A stretch of DNA of 64,000 nucleotides from Pseudoprimorskyibacter insulae (lineage in GTDB: Bacteria; Pseudomonadota; Alphaproteobacteria; Rhodobacterales; Rhodobacteraceae). This document shows positions 8,370 to 17,084 of this stretch, in pieces. The notes under the pieces were generated by a model. The model did not search any database and had not been told where the DNA came from. It saw only the letters and a program-made list of their open reading frames with translations. The position numbers were made by a program, and so were the translations under genes. Location: assembly GCF_900302505.1 (NCBI RefSeq), contig NZ_OMOJ01000010.1, forward strand, positions 1 to 64,000. Reading direction: 5' to 3'. Every line of letters starts with the position of its first letter. Within the stretch, counting starts at the first letter, position 1.

Positions 8370-9845
8370 CTAAATGTACTTCCGATAGTCACTGCTGACC
8401 CTTTGCCCCAAGGGAACGTATTTCAACACGTCACCAACCTTACGGGCTGCTCGGATCGGAATCGGCAAGCGTTGGTTCATCTGGGTCGAGTTCCAGTTCA
8501 CCTTCGTGAGGCTGAAAACTTCCTTCGCAATCTGTTCGATCGTGCTCTCGCTTTGCGGGTGCGGACAGAGCAACAGGGGGTTCGGGACATAGAGGCCAGG
8601 ATAGGTCCCATAGTAGGGAATGCTGCCGTTGGTATAGAGCAGCCCATTGCCGTCCAGTTCAACGAAGGTGCCGCGGAGGACAGGGAAGTCACCGTCGCGC
8701 AGCACCTTGACTGAATAGCTCTCATGAATCCAAACGAGATCGCGCAGTTCCACACCTGCCTCGTCGAGCGCCTTGCCAACACCCTCGGCCTCGTCCTCGC
8801 GAAAGCGCGACGTCTTCATGACGATCACGCGTGCCGGCATCGTTCTATGGACCGACTTGTAGGCAGCCAAGGCGCTCTCGGTGAGCTTGTGAGCCTCATC
8901 GATAGTGAGGAACGGGTGGCGACCCCGCGACTCTAACTGCGCAGGACCGCCTCTAAGAATGAACCCTCTGCCCCGCTCGTCGAACATTTGCGCAGCACTG
9001 GTCCATATCTCGTCGGTGTCGGCATCCTTGAAGAAGCTGATGCCAATGTAACAAGCGGTGAACTCGCCTTCTTCCGGCAATCTGCGCCAGGGCACCTTGC
9101 CGCTGCCCTTGTAGTAGAGCGTTGTCATAAGGTTCCATGCGAGATCAGCTCGATCTTGGGTTTGGCGGTCAGAGTTCTCCTTGATCTTGCGAGGGATCTT
9201 GGCATCGGGGTTGATGACATCCTCCCAGACAATCTCAATTGAGAATCTGAGATTCATCGCTCTGGCCTTGAGCAAGCCGCGGAAGTTCGGAGAGGTTTCC
9301 TTACCAGCTTTCGCCTCGGCTGCTTCGTACTCTACGACCTCGTCATCGCGCGCCTGCTCGTTCCTCCAGACTCGTTCGATCAGCTTGACAGGGAGCGAAA
9401 CCATGACCACGTCCGGCCGTTCATGATGCGCCTCCAGCTTTTCCAATTGCTCCATAACTGCATCGACCGCCATCTCCACAGCACGCGCATCGCTCGGTTC
9501 CTTGGCAATCTTCTCGATCTGACCTTTCGTCAGCAGACCGACGTCGGCAGCCACCATTTCGAACCGGCACCGATAGGGGTTCTGATTTCTCAACCCGGGA
9601 AAGTCCGGGTGCAGGTTCGGGTGCTTTTCGGTCTTCCCCTCGAACCCATCTTCGATCGCATCCAGAAATTCGCCTGATTTTTCGACGGTAAGAGCGCTGC
9701 CAACAACGCCGACTTTGATGGTGTCCCCCAGGTTTGTTTGCAGTGGGCCCGCCTGTAGCAACCCTAATCGCGGATCAGGATGATGGTGTTGGTCACCAAA
9801 TTCCAGTTCAGGCTCAGGGAAGATTTTTGTCTTGAAGTCGCTCAT
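8370..9845 (-). CDS. Short prokaryotic Argonaute (MID-PIWI), SPARDA component
   Basis: 491 residues, the usual size of short Argonautes that keep only MID and a catalytically dead PIWI domain and bind guide/target nucleic acid to switch on a partner. Short-pAgo landmarks are seen: the N-terminal [19 protein letters not shown], the PIWI strand block [29 protein letters not shown], and the C-terminal [18 protein letters not shown] leading to the free carboxyl end. No DEDX catalytic tetrad is evident. Its ATG overlaps the stop of the DREN-APAZ gene (ATGA, 9842-9845), so the two are translated as a pair, as expected for subunits of one complex. Confidence 0.9.
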   Translation of the reverse strand: MSDFKTKIFPEPELEFGDQHHHPDPRLGLLQAGPLQTNLGDTIKVGVVGSALTVEKSGEFLDAIEDGFEGKTEKHPNLHPDFPGLRNQNPYRCRFEMVAADVGLLTKGQIEKIAKEPSDARAVEMAVDAVMEQLEKLEAHHERPDVVMVSLPVKLIERVWRNEQARDDEVVEYEAAEAKAGKETSPNFRGLLKARAMNLRFSIEIVWEDVINPDAKIPRKIKENSDRQTQDRADLAWNLMTTLYYKGSGKVPWRRLPEEGEFTACYIGISFFKDADTDEIWTSAAQMFDERGRGFILRGGPAQLESRGRHPFLTIDEAHKLTESALAAYKSVHRTMPARVIVMKTSRFREDEAEGVGKALDEAGVELRDLVWIHESYSVKVLRDGDFPVLRGTFVELDGNGLLYTNGSIPYYGTYPGLYVPNPLLLCPHPQSESTIEQIAKEVFSLTKVNWNSTQMNQRLPIPIRAARKVGDVLKYVPLGQRVSSDYRKYI

Positions 9846-11281
9846 AGGTCTAAGCTGCCTTGTTCATTCGAGCCGGACGGCTTCCTCGACTTCTGCGCCT
9901 TCGCGCCCCACACGTCCTCGGGCACACTCTTTGGCAGTTCAACGGAAGGCGGAAGACCAAACTTGATGATGCGATCCGTCTTGGTGTCGGGCGTCAGCAG
10001 TTCGCCGGCATCTTCAAAATCCATACCCGATAGCAATCGATGCCACATGATCACCTGGCCTCGAACTGTGCTGTTCGTGTCGAGGCGTTTCTTCCCGGAC
10101 AACAAGGCATCTGGATAGTTGAGCGCGCGTTCTCCATCTGAAGTGAAGTAGTAGGATGGGTTGACGATCAGGTACCATTTATCCGCCAAGCGCTCGAACC
10201 GAGGGTGGAATGAATGGTGCCGTACATAGTCGACGGGCCCCTCCCCCTTTGACTTCTGATAGACGCTGACAACGTCGGCCTGCGTCTTCTGCTTCGCTCC
10301 AAGATAGCGGAACTTGCGCGCGACGCCTCCAGGTGATGGCAAGAAGTAGAACTGCTTTTTCTTTCGGTCCCACCCAAGCAAGTCCCGAAAGTCATGCGCC
10401 AGAGTATGTCGCAACAGGCCCGCAAATTTGTGCTGCTGATCTACGGCGTCGTGTTGCGCCAGAAAATCGGTTTCGATCCGTTCGACCTGATCCCGTTCGA
10501 CCAAGTCGCGAACGGTTGTGGTTAATGGGTCGCAGAATGTCCAAAGCGAGGTTTCATCGATCATCCAATCGTACCGCTGGCCCTCCCGGACCTTATTCAT
10601 CCGGGCGAGCGCCTTCTGGGTGGAGAGCTGAGTCTGTGCGACGAAGATTTCCTCAGGAAGCTGCAATGGCACCATGTTGATGATCGCTTCCTCCCCTCCC
10701 CCAAGTGGCGGGACGTAGTAGCCGTGTCCTTGCTTGGCGACGGTCAGGGCAGCAAGGCGATCCTTCGCACGTCCGTCCAAGACGTCGCGCTCTTTGTCGA
10801 TCTGCAATGTGCGTTCGGCCTCGCCAACGAGGTTTTCGAGTGACTTCCAGAAGAACGTGTCATCCGATTGCCTGTAGAGAACGAGAATTACGGGTAGGTT
10901 GGAGCCGCGCCAGTACTCAAAGTCCGAAGCGCGGACACGATAGGTGAACCCGGCATCCGTCTCTCCAGCATAGCTGCCGCTCTCGGTAGCCTTAACCTGC
11001 ACAGCAATCATCTTCGCCGTCGGTTGATCATTGTCCATCACCTCAGCGATGCCGTCTATCCCTGCTTCCAGCCGTGAACGCCCATCGAATTGGAACCCAA
11101 TTCGCAAGAATTGAAGATTAGCCGCCTTCTCCCCGATTTCGCCAATGCGCTGACTGGCAGTAATCTTCTTGTTCACGCCAATAACCCGTACCGACCAGAT
11201 TTCAACACGACTGACGTTGTCCTCACGATGGAATTCGTTGCTGCCGACGATGATGCCCCGAGGTAGCATCCGCGAGAGCAA
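9842..11281 (-). CDS. DREN (DUF4365) nuclease fused to APAZ domain, SPARDA effector
   Basis: The N-terminal domain (about residues 40-190) is DUF4365/DREN, a PD-(D/E)XK-type nuclease: [27 protein letters not shown] and the VQVKAT active-site strand are visible. The remaining ~280 residues fit APAZ, the domain that replaces the Argonaute N-PAZ lobes and holds the short pAgo. DREN-APAZ plus short pAgo is the SPARDA arrangement, in which target recognition unleashes indiscriminate DNA and RNA cleavage and kills or arrests the infected cell. Start uncertain: TTG 11281, ATG 11269 and GTG 11176 are all in frame, and the domain itself starts just after 11176. Minus strand, 60 bases after the scpB-like gene. 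Confidence 0.85.
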   Translation of the reverse strand: MLSRMLPRGIIVGSNEFHREDNVSRVEIWSVRVIGVNKKITASQRIGEIGEKAANLQFLRIGFQFDGRSRLEAGIDGIAEVMDNDQPTAKMIAVQVKATESGSYAGETDAGFTYRVRASDFEYWRGSNLPVILVLYRQSDDTFFWKSLENLVGEAERTLQIDKERDVLDGRAKDRLAALTVAKQGHGYYVPPLGGGEEAIINMVPLQLPEEIFVAQTQLSTQKALARMNKVREGQRYDWMIDETSLWTFCDPLTTTVRDLVERDQVERIETDFLAQHDAVDQQHKFAGLLRHTLAHDFRDLLGWDRKKKQFYFLPSPGGVARKFRYLGAKQKTQADVVSVYQKSKGEGPVDYVRHHSFHPRFERLADKWYLIVNPSYYFTSDGERALNYPDALLSGKKRLDTNSTVRGQVIMWHRLLSGMDFEDAGELLTPDTKTDRIIKFGLPPSVELPKSVPEDVWGAKAQKSRKPSGSNEQGSLDL

Positions 11282-11341
11282 AGTCGGGATGAATTCTATG
11301 CCGAGGATTCCAGTTCGTCAGCCGACGCCGACTTGAAGCAG

Positions 11342-11938
11342 CTACTCCACAACCCCCGCATCCTCCAACTGCTCCCGATCGGGAAGATCGCGCAGACTCT
11401 CCAACCCAAAAGCGACCAGGAACTGCTCGGTGGTGACGAAGGTATAGGGGGCCCCTCGCCTGGGCGACTTTGGCCCGGTCCCGATCAGGTCCCGCGCATG
11501 CAGTCGGCCGATCAGGTCGCGGCTGATCTCCTTGCCAAAGATGTCCTTCAGCCCGTCGCGGGTGATCGGCTGGTGATAGGCGATGGCGGCCAGCACCGCG
11601 ACGTCGAACTCGCTCAGATCGAGCAGTTGGTCCCCGACATCCGCCGCAGCGCGGATCGCGGGCGCATAGGCCGCCCGCGTCCGAAACATCCAGCCGCCGG
11701 CGACCTGGGCAATCTCGAAGGCCCGCCCTTCCAGATCGGCGGCAAGGTCCTCGACCAGCAGGTCGACCGAAGCCCTCTGCCCCACCACGCGTGCTAGGTC
11801 TTGGCGCGGGACACGCGAGGCGGAGGCAAAGAGCACAGCCTCGATCCGGCGCATCCATTCCCGCCAGCGCAGCTCGGGCGGCAGGTCGGCCAATTCGAGG
11901 TCCAGGTCAGGTTCCGAGCGATCCTTCGCCATGCTCAC
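11342..11938 (-). CDS. scpB: ScpB-like segregation/condensation protein
   Basis: 198 residues with the two winged-helix layout of ScpB (MRRIEAVLFASASRVPRQDLARVVG, LSEFDVAVLAAIAYHQPITRDGLKDIFG, GAPYTFVTTEQFLVAFGLESL). Chromosomal ScpB works with ScpA and Smc; neither is encoded nearby, so this is a mobile or plasmid paralogue. The GTG start at 11938 overlaps the DUF1403 stop (the ATG at 11932 is an alternative), so the two are co-translated. Confidence 0.8.
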   Translation of the reverse strand: MSMAKDRSEPDLDLELADLPPELRWREWMRRIEAVLFASASRVPRQDLARVVGQRASVDLLVEDLAADLEGRAFEIAQVAGGWMFRTRAAYAPAIRAAADVGDQLLDLSEFDVAVLAAIAYHQPITRDGLKDIFGKEISRDLIGRLHARDLIGTGPKSPRRGAPYTFVTTEQFLVAFGLESLRDLPDREQLEDAGVVE

Positions 11939-12825
11939 ACCCCGTAGAGCCGGAAGGTGTCGCGCCCGGTCAGCTCGCGCACAGCGCCGAGGTCGACCAA
12001 CCGATCGCAGAGCCGCCGCGCGGCGCGATCCGGCAAGGGCAGCGCCGAAGGGGCAACCGCATCGCTGGTCAGGAACAACTCGACCGCCTGCCCTGCCCCC
12101 TTGGCCCGGAGTTTCGGCGCGACGGATTTCAGATGCGTCGTTCGGCGCGCGAGGTCAGCGGCAAGGCGCACGGCCTCGACTGCCGATGAGACGAGCGCCC
12201 GATGACTGGCGAGACGCAGGTCTACGCCATGCTTGCGCAGGTCGGCGCGTTTCAGGGCTGGGGCCAGCAGCGGCACGAGATGATCCCAGCCGAGGGCTTG
12301 AGCGAGGGCCGCATCCGCGAGGATCAGTCCTACTACATCTGCGCGCGGCACCTCGTGCAGTACCGCCTCCAACACCATCGCGGCCCGGGTTACCGGCGCC
12401 CCTTTCCCCACATCAAGCCACGCGGCAATTTGGCGGAGGTCGAAGCTGGGCAAGGCTCGACCCAGAGCCTTGATCGATACCGGCCGTTCCACAGCGCGCC
12501 GCCAGGCGAGGCTAGTTTCGCCCGCCGGTCCGGGCAGATCGCCGGGTCGCAGCAGGTGCACCGCGTCGCGCAGGTCCCCTGCCCGCTCCGGCCGCCCAGA
12601 GAACGCGATACAAGCCTCGGCCGCGCGCAGCGCGAGCCGGTCCAGCAACAAGGCGTGGGGCACTTCCTCGCGTCCCAACACAAGATGCAGGTGGTTCAGC
12701 GCGGCGCCCGACAAAAACGCAACATTTTCAAGGGTTTCAGCGCGTGCAGAGGTGACCCAGACGGGCATCCGGGGTAAGGTGTCGAGGTCGCTGGTGTGAT
12801 CCGGGTGGGCAAATGTCATGCCCAA
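11935..12825 (-). CDS. DUF1403 family protein
   Basis: 296 residues, mostly alpha-helical, rich in Ala/Leu/Arg. I recognise it as DUF1403 (PRMPVWVTSARAETLENVAF, SGAALNHLHLVLG, RDAVHLLRPGDLPGPAG), a family common in Rhodobacterales and Rhizobiales accessory DNA; its function is unknown. It is the first gene of the minus-strand series DUF1403-ScpB-SPARDA and is coupled by overlap to scpB. A role as a stand-in for ScpA, the missing ScpB partner, is my speculation. Confidence 0.7.
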   Translation of the reverse strand: MGMTFAHPDHTSDLDTLPRMPVWVTSARAETLENVAFLSGAALNHLHLVLGREEVPHALLLDRLALRAAEACIAFSGRPERAGDLRDAVHLLRPGDLPGPAGETSLAWRRAVERPVSIKALGRALPSFDLRQIAAWLDVGKGAPVTRAAMVLEAVLHEVPRADVVGLILADAALAQALGWDHLVPLLAPALKRADLRKHGVDLRLASHRALVSSAVEAVRLAADLARRTTHLKSVAPKLRAKGAGQAVELFLTSDAVAPSALPLPDRAARRLCDRLVDLGAVRELTGRDTFRLYGV

Positions 12826-12895
12826 AGACTACACTTGCGCGGCGCTTTCTGCCAGAAAATAACATATAAACCGCCCTACTCTGCGGCGCTCCGCT

Positions 12896-12924
12896 ATGTC
12901 CAATAAGTTTGCATTATCGGACAT
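12896..12924. other. Candidate core recombination site of the adjacent recombinase
   Basis: ATGTCCAATAA (12896-12906) and TTATCGGACAT (12914-12924) are 11-bp inverted arms with one mismatch around a 7-bp spacer (GTTTGCA). Arms of about 11-13 bp with a 6-8 bp spacer are the form of tyrosine-recombinase core sites. It lies between DUF1403 and the recombinase gene. It could equally be an operator. Confidence 0.4.
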
Positions 12925-12975
12925 GCAGAGATATGCTCGGAAGCAGTTGAATTTCATTGCCGGATTCAGTGGAAA

Positions 12976-14091
12976 ATGGTCTCAGAGACCGAGAAATCGA
13001 CGTCAGCGCACTCTGGTGAGGTGGATGATGCTCGCGTCTACGAGAGAGATCAAGAGGAAGGCGATGGCATTGCTTTGCCGTCTCATGTCGCTGGCTCCGG
13101 CACGCTTAATCGACTGGTCGACACCGCCCGAGACTACGCACGTGCAGCGGCTTCAGAGAACACACTGAAAGCATACGCGAATGACTGGGCGCATTTTGCG
13201 CGCTGGTGCCGGATGAAGGGCACCGAGCCCCTGCCCCCGTCGCCCGAAATGATCGGGCTCTATCTGGCAGACTTGGCGTCCGGATCGGGCCCCTCCCCTT
13301 CGCAGTCGGCGTCCCGACCCCTTTCGGTCTCGACAATCGACCGGCGCCTTTCGGGTCTTGCCTGGAACTACGCACAGCGGGGCTTTTCCCTCGATCGCAA
13401 GAACCGCCACATCGCCACGGTGCTGGCCGGGATCAAGCGCAAGCATGCGCGTCCACCGGTGCAGAAGGAAGCCATCCTGGCCGAGGACATCCTCGCGATG
13501 GTGTCCACCCTATCCTACGACCTACGCGGGTTGAGGGATCGCGCAATCCTGCTGCTTGGCTATGCCGGTGGTTTGCGCCGTTCGGAAATCGTCAGCCTGG
13601 ACGTCCACAAGGACGACACGCCAGATTCCGGCGGCTGGATCGAGATATTCGAGAAAGGCGCGCTGTTGACCCTTAATGCCAAGACCGGCTGGCGCGAGGT
13701 CGAGATCGGCCGCGGCTCCAAGGAGCAGACCTGCCCCGTGCGCGCGTTGGAACAATGGCTGCACTTCGCGAAGATCGACTTCGGTCCAGTCTTCGTCGGC
13801 ACGTCGCGGGACGGCAAACGCGCCACGGAAACACGGCTGAACGACAAGCATGTCGCCCGGCTGATCAAGCGCACGGTCCTCGACGCTAGCATTAGATCCG
13901 ACCTGCCCGAGAAAGAGCGCCTGGCGCTGTTCTCCGGCCACAGTTTGCGCGCAGGTCTCGCCAGCTCGGCGGAAGTCGACGAACGCTACGTCCAGAAGCA
14001 GCTGGGGCACGCCTCGGCCGAGATGACCCGCCGCTACCAGCGCCGCCGCGACCGATTCCGGGTGAACCTGACCAAGGCCGCAGGGTTATAA
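12976..14091 (+). CDS. Tyrosine recombinase (phage-integrase family)
   Basis: 371 residues: an N-terminal SAM-like DNA-binding domain (about 45-150: ENTLKAYANDWAHFARWC) and a catalytic domain (about 165-371). The catalytic residues are visible: Arg in GGLRRSEIVSL, HxxR in SGHSLRAG, LGHAS, and the Tyr in MTRRYQRR. Divergent from DUF1403-scpB. Its last ~66 codons are repeated in inverted orientation at 21823-22021. Likely mobilises or resolves the element that carries the defence array; apparently intact. Confidence 0.85.
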   Translation: MVSETEKSTSAHSGEVDDARVYERDQEEGDGIALPSHVAGSGTLNRLVDTARDYARAAASENTLKAYANDWAHFARWCRMKGTEPLPPSPEMIGLYLADLASGSGPSPSQSASRPLSVSTIDRRLSGLAWNYAQRGFSLDRKNRHIATVLAGIKRKHARPPVQKEAILAEDILAMVSTLSYDLRGLRDRAILLLGYAGGLRRSEIVSLDVHKDDTPDSGGWIEIFEKGALLTLNAKTGWREVEIGRGSKEQTCPVRALEQWLHFAKIDFGPVFVGTSRDGKRATETRLNDKHVARLIKRTVLDASIRSDLPEKERLALFSGHSLRAGLASSAEVDERYVQKQLGHASAEMTRRYQRRRDRFRVNLTKAAGL

Positions 14092-14421
14092 TTCTTTACT
14101 TTTCAGGGCTGCCAACGCCGCGACATGGCGCGGAAAATCACTGCGAGAATGCATGATATCTACGATGATGACCTCGTCGGACCGGTCCATGAAAACCAGG
14201 AAATGCTCCCCTGCCCTGACGAACCGCAGATCGGCCGCATCATCGACCAAAACCGCACAGCTTCGGCTATGCGCCTGACCGTTCAGGATTGTCTGACAAC
14301 GGGTGAGCACCTCATTCTCATAGAGTTCAGCCTGTTTGAGCCCGAATTGTTCGATCGTCCATTTGGCAATCTCGACCAAGCTAGCCTCAGCGCGGCGCGT
14401 CAGCCGAAGGGATCGGCTCAT
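14086..14421 (-). CDS. parE: ParE/RelE-superfamily toxin
   Basis: 111 residues with the RelE/ParE fold pattern (LTRRAEASLVEIAKWTIEQFG, DLRFVRAGEHFLVFMDRSDEVIIVDIMHSRSDFPRH). ParE toxins poison DNA gyrase. The start overlaps the parD stop (ATGA, 14418-14421). Its 3' end overlaps the end of the convergent recombinase by 6 bases. Confidence 0.8.
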   Translation of the reverse strand: MSRSLRLTRRAEASLVEIAKWTIEQFGLKQAELYENEVLTRCQTILNGQAHSRSCAVLVDDAADLRFVRAGEHFLVFMDRSDEVIIVDIMHSRSDFPRHVAALAALKSKEL

Positions 14422-14675
14422 GAAGTTGCGCGCGCTTGTCGAAAGGCCCGGCGGATTGCGTCCACTCCGTTGCCTTCAGCGAACTCACCCGCCTTTGCCT
14501 GCGTCAATCCCTCGAACAAGCCCTGTCGGATACCGGCGATCTGAGCTTCTTCCTGTTCCAGCAGACGGAGCCCCGCCCGCATCGCCTCGCTGACGTTCTG
14601 GTAACGTCCGGACGCCACCAAAGCCTGCACCAGCTGGTCCTGAGTTTCTGTCAGAACGACATTGCGCGTAACCAT
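14418..14675 (-). CDS. parD: ParD-type antitoxin
   Basis: 85 residues with a ribbon-helix-helix start (VVLTETQDQLVQALVASGRYQNVSEAMRAGLRLLEQEE) as in the ParD/CopG family, followed by a toxin-wrapping tail. I use the ATG at 14675, not the much earlier in-frame start, because AAAGGAG stands about 9 bases upstream and the family fold begins there. Forms a toxin-antitoxin pair with parE, probably a plasmid or element maintenance module next to repABC. Confidence 0.85.
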   Translation of the reverse strand: MVTRNVVLTETQDQLVQALVASGRYQNVSEAMRAGLRLLEQEEAQIAGIRQGLFEGLTQAKAGEFAEGNGVDAIRRAFRQARATS

Positions 14676-14689
14676 CGATCGGCACTCCT

Positions 14690-14909
14690 TTGATGGCAAT
14701 ATATGCCAATACCCCCATTTGATCAACAACTCATGCCGCCTGCCATCAAAGCTGCGCTCGAGTTGCAGTTCCCCTGCTTCGGCCTTTTCGAACATGCCGC
14801 GCAGGTATCCACTCGGCGAGCAAACTTCCCCTGCGCTATGCTTCTCGAACACAAGCGCCAGCGCCACTGTCGCCACTTGTTTGCCCAATCGGTCTGGGCA
14901 ACGTTCCAC
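14690..14909 (-). pseudogene. repC: Fragment of a second repC (3' end)
   Basis: The translated minus strand reads VATVALALVFEKHSAGEVCS, then SPSGYLRGMFEKAEAGEL, then QLERS. This matches the end of plasmid RepC proteins; the intact repC here ends similarly with SPGGYLRHLTEKAKAHQF. The sequence just upstream (to about 14985) carries further RepC-like residues in another frame, so it is frameshifted as well as truncated. It overlaps the parD upstream region and ends near the IS6-type element at 14988. Confidence 0.5.
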
Positions 14910-14987
14910 GTATACTCCTGCAAGGGTTTCAAAGCACCATCGTCCTCGTCGTAGGGCACGTTGACGTCTGTCCGTGGCTCATCGCAT

Positions 14988-15413
14988 GGGTCTGTAGCAT
15001 TCACTAGCCTTCCGCCGCAGGCTCAGTGTGTTCATGATAATGGAGGAGCCGATGGCACAGCTCCAGAACCCGTTCAAGCGGCATCGGTTTCCGGGTGAGA
15101 TCAATGCCCAGCTCTGACCGGAAGATGTGATCCGGCACGTGGATCGGAAGTCCCTGAACAACCGGATAGAAAGCGATCACGCCGCGTTGAAGCAGCGGCT
15201 GCGACCAATGCGGTCCTTCCGAACTTTGGCCGGCGCCAAAGCGGCCCTCGCAGGGATCGAGACTTTCCGCACAGTCAGAAACGGCCAGTTCGAGAACTGC
15301 AAAGTCTGCGTGGCCAATGAAATCATCTTCGTCGCCAATCTCTTCCCCGAAGCCGCATGATGGAAACTAGGCACGCCCCTATTGTGCGGTTCCCAGGTTA
15401 ATGCAGCAGACCC
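14988..15413 (+). mobile_element. IS6-family deletion derivative, copy 1 (426 bp)
   Basis: Ends GGGTCTGTAGCATT and, inverted, GGGTCTGCTGCATT, typical of IS6-family ends. It holds the transposase start (MAQLQNPFKRHRFPGEIN, then a stop) joined to the C-terminal part (IESDHAALKQRLRPMRSFRT, ending NLFPEAA); the middle with the DDE core is deleted. It has the same length and the same deletion junction as copy 2 (29174-29599). The flanking 8-bp sequences do not match. Confidence 0.8.
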
Positions 15414-15683
15414 GCTTGAATCGAGCGCTGCCGAAATCCGTTTGAACGCTCGGGCAAGCCGGTCAAAAAACGATGTCTCGGGCCGAACCAAAACCACCTC
15501 AAGCCGCATGATCCCGCGATGTCGTTCCGGCATCCTCCCTGGCCAGTCCAAAGCCCGCGCGGCCACGATGACTTTCTCAACCGTTTCTGCACGCACACCG
15601 CCTCGCCCATTCAGGACACGTTCAACAGTTGCAGTGCCTACTTGGGCTTTGGCGGCGATATCGGTGTATGTTGGTTTGGGCAT
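15414..15683 (-). pseudogene. LacI-family regulator, N-terminal fragment
   Basis: Starts MPKPTYTDIAAKAQVGTATV with the LacI helix-turn-helix and hinge (ERVLNGRGGVRAETVEKVI), and continues into the first part of the sugar-binding domain (LEVVLVRPETSFFDRLARAF). At 15414 it runs into the IS6 derivative and ends in IS sequence. The ligand-binding core is missing, so it cannot work as a normal repressor. Confidence 0.75.
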
Positions 15684-15704
15684 GAGACTACGGGATTGAG
15701 TTAA

Positions 15705-15720
15705 GTTCACAGCTGTGAAC
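15705..15720. promoter_or_regulatory. parS-like palindrome 1
   Basis: Perfect 16-bp palindrome GTTCACAGCTGTGAAC, of the GTTNNC....GNNAAC form used by RepB of repABC plasmids as the centromere. It is located just downstream of repC. Confidence 0.75.
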
Positions 15721-15729
15721 CACCGTCGA

Positions 15730-15745
15730 ATTCACAGCTGTGAAC
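15730..15745. promoter_or_regulatory. parS-like palindrome 2
   Basis: ATTCACAGCTGTGAAC, the same palindrome with one changed outer base, 9 bases after the first and directly next to the repC stop. Two sites in tandem support a centromere role. Confidence 0.7.
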
Positions 15746-15746
15746 T

Positions 15747-16898
15747 TTAGGCAGCTCGTCGAACCAAGGCCATGACCATGGGTTCCAGCGAAAATTGATG
15801 CGCTTTTGCCTTCTCTGTCAAATGCCGCAAATATCCGCCCGGCGATTGAATTGTGCTGATCCGTTCCAGAATCGACATCAAAACCACAGATGCAGCCTCA
15901 ATACCCATGGTGCGTTTGGCCATTTCCCAAGCATCTTCTCCTACGCCCATCATTGGTCGCAAAGTGTTGGCTAGGTGTACAAACTCATGCCAGTGACGGA
16001 TTGGGGTTTCGGCGTAACTTTGGCAGTCTTGGCAAGCGGACAGGACCAAAGACAATGAGACCTTCGGCGGGGTAGGGAAGGCGATTGCCGGTTCGATTGC
16101 TGTTTTTCGTTCTTCAGATTCAATTAAATCTTTTTTTAGAGTCTTATGGTGCTGCTCATTTTGCGCAGGCTTGATGCTCATTTCTTCTGAATTTTCGGTC
16201 AAGGCATCGCGCGCTTGGGTCAGGGCGTCTGTCAGGCGGGTTTGCCATTCCGTCAGGTCTTCGAGGTTTGGCTTGCGGCGCAGGGCGCGGGCTGAGAGTT
16301 GGGCAAGGTCGTCAACCGCATCCCACAGGCCGAGATCGGGCGCTTGGATGCGGCCCAATTCGGCCAAGCCCATCAGATCGCGGCGCATCAGGCTGACCGT
16401 TTCACGCAGCCGTTGCAGGCGCTGTTCCTCGGCGCGGACCGCCTCGGCGGCATCGCAGAATTCGGCGTAGCGGGTGACCAGCGGGCGCAGGTCAAACCCG
16501 AAGGCTACCTTTTCGGTGCCATACCGGCGGGCGTAGCGTTTGCCGTTGGGGCTATCGCGGCGGATCAGGATACCGGCGTCGATTAGTTTGGCCAGATGCC
16601 GCCGCATGGTCGAGCAGGGCATGCCATTCAGTCGGGCGCATAGGGTCTTGTTTGAGGGATAGACAATCAGCCCGTCCAAATCGCCCAGCGTGTCCGAACG
16701 GTGAAAGCTGATGAGTGCCTGAAGCACCGTGATGTCGCGGTCCGATAGCCCATAGGCTTTGCGGGCGGTGGCAAGCAGTTTCAGCGCTTCCCATTTGTTG
16801 ACGTCACAGGGAAGCGATTGCGCAGGCGCATGGGTTTGCTGCGACAACATCGCAGCAGTGACCGGCCGCCGGAACGGCGAAATAGGGGTGTAAGTCAT
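15747..16898 (-). CDS. repC: RepC, replication initiator of repABC plasmid
   Basis: 383 residues, the usual RepC size (N-terminal winged helix about 30-170, linker, C-terminal domain). Seen: FRRPVTA, KWEALKLLATARKAYGLSDR, PSNKTLCARLNGMPCSTMRR, and the C-terminal SPGGYLRHLTEKAKAHQFSL. RepC binds the origin within its own gene and starts replication. It is separated from repB by 186 bases that hold the antisense RNA region. Confidence 0.92.
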   Translation of the reverse strand: MTYTPISPFRRPVTAAMLSQQTHAPAQSLPCDVNKWEALKLLATARKAYGLSDRDITVLQALISFHRSDTLGDLDGLIVYPSNKTLCARLNGMPCSTMRRHLAKLIDAGILIRRDSPNGKRYARRYGTEKVAFGFDLRPLVTRYAEFCDAAEAVRAEEQRLQRLRETVSLMRRDLMGLAELGRIQAPDLGLWDAVDDLAQLSARALRRKPNLEDLTEWQTRLTDALTQARDALTENSEEMSIKPAQNEQHHKTLKKDLIESEERKTAIEPAIAFPTPPKVSLSLVLSACQDCQSYAETPIRHWHEFVHLANTLRPMMGVGEDAWEMAKRTMGIEAASVVLMSILERISTIQSPGGYLRHLTEKAKAHQFSLEPMVMALVRRAA

Positions 16899-16949
16899 GG
16901 TCGATCATCGACGACAAGAAAAATGACGCAAAAATCGGTTCCGCGAATC

Positions 16950-17047
16950 ACTTTGGACTTGCGGTTAAACGCTCGGGTCACTACCTTGAAGATGCTAAAA
17001 ACAAGTTAGGGTCTCGTAGAGCGTCGCTTTGCGGGGCCTTTTCTTTT
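16950..17047 (+). ncRNA. Probable incompatibility antisense RNA between repB and repC
   Basis: repABC plasmids encode a small counter-transcribed RNA in the repB-repC gap. Here the plus strand has a hairpin GGTCTCG...CGGGGCC (17010-17038) followed by TTTTCTTTT (17039-17047), a good intrinsic terminator reading opposite to repABC. The 5' end is a guess; TTGGAC/TTGCGG hexamers near 16952-16965 could be a -35. Expected to limit repC expression. Confidence 0.5.
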
Positions 17048-17084
17048 GTCGGCGTATGCCTCCTTTTTATTTGTTTGCTCGTCC

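Noticed and set aside
16950-17047. A small protein gene at 16818-17009
   Set aside because: It overlaps the repC start in antisense and the repB-repC control region; the antisense RNA explanation fits better.
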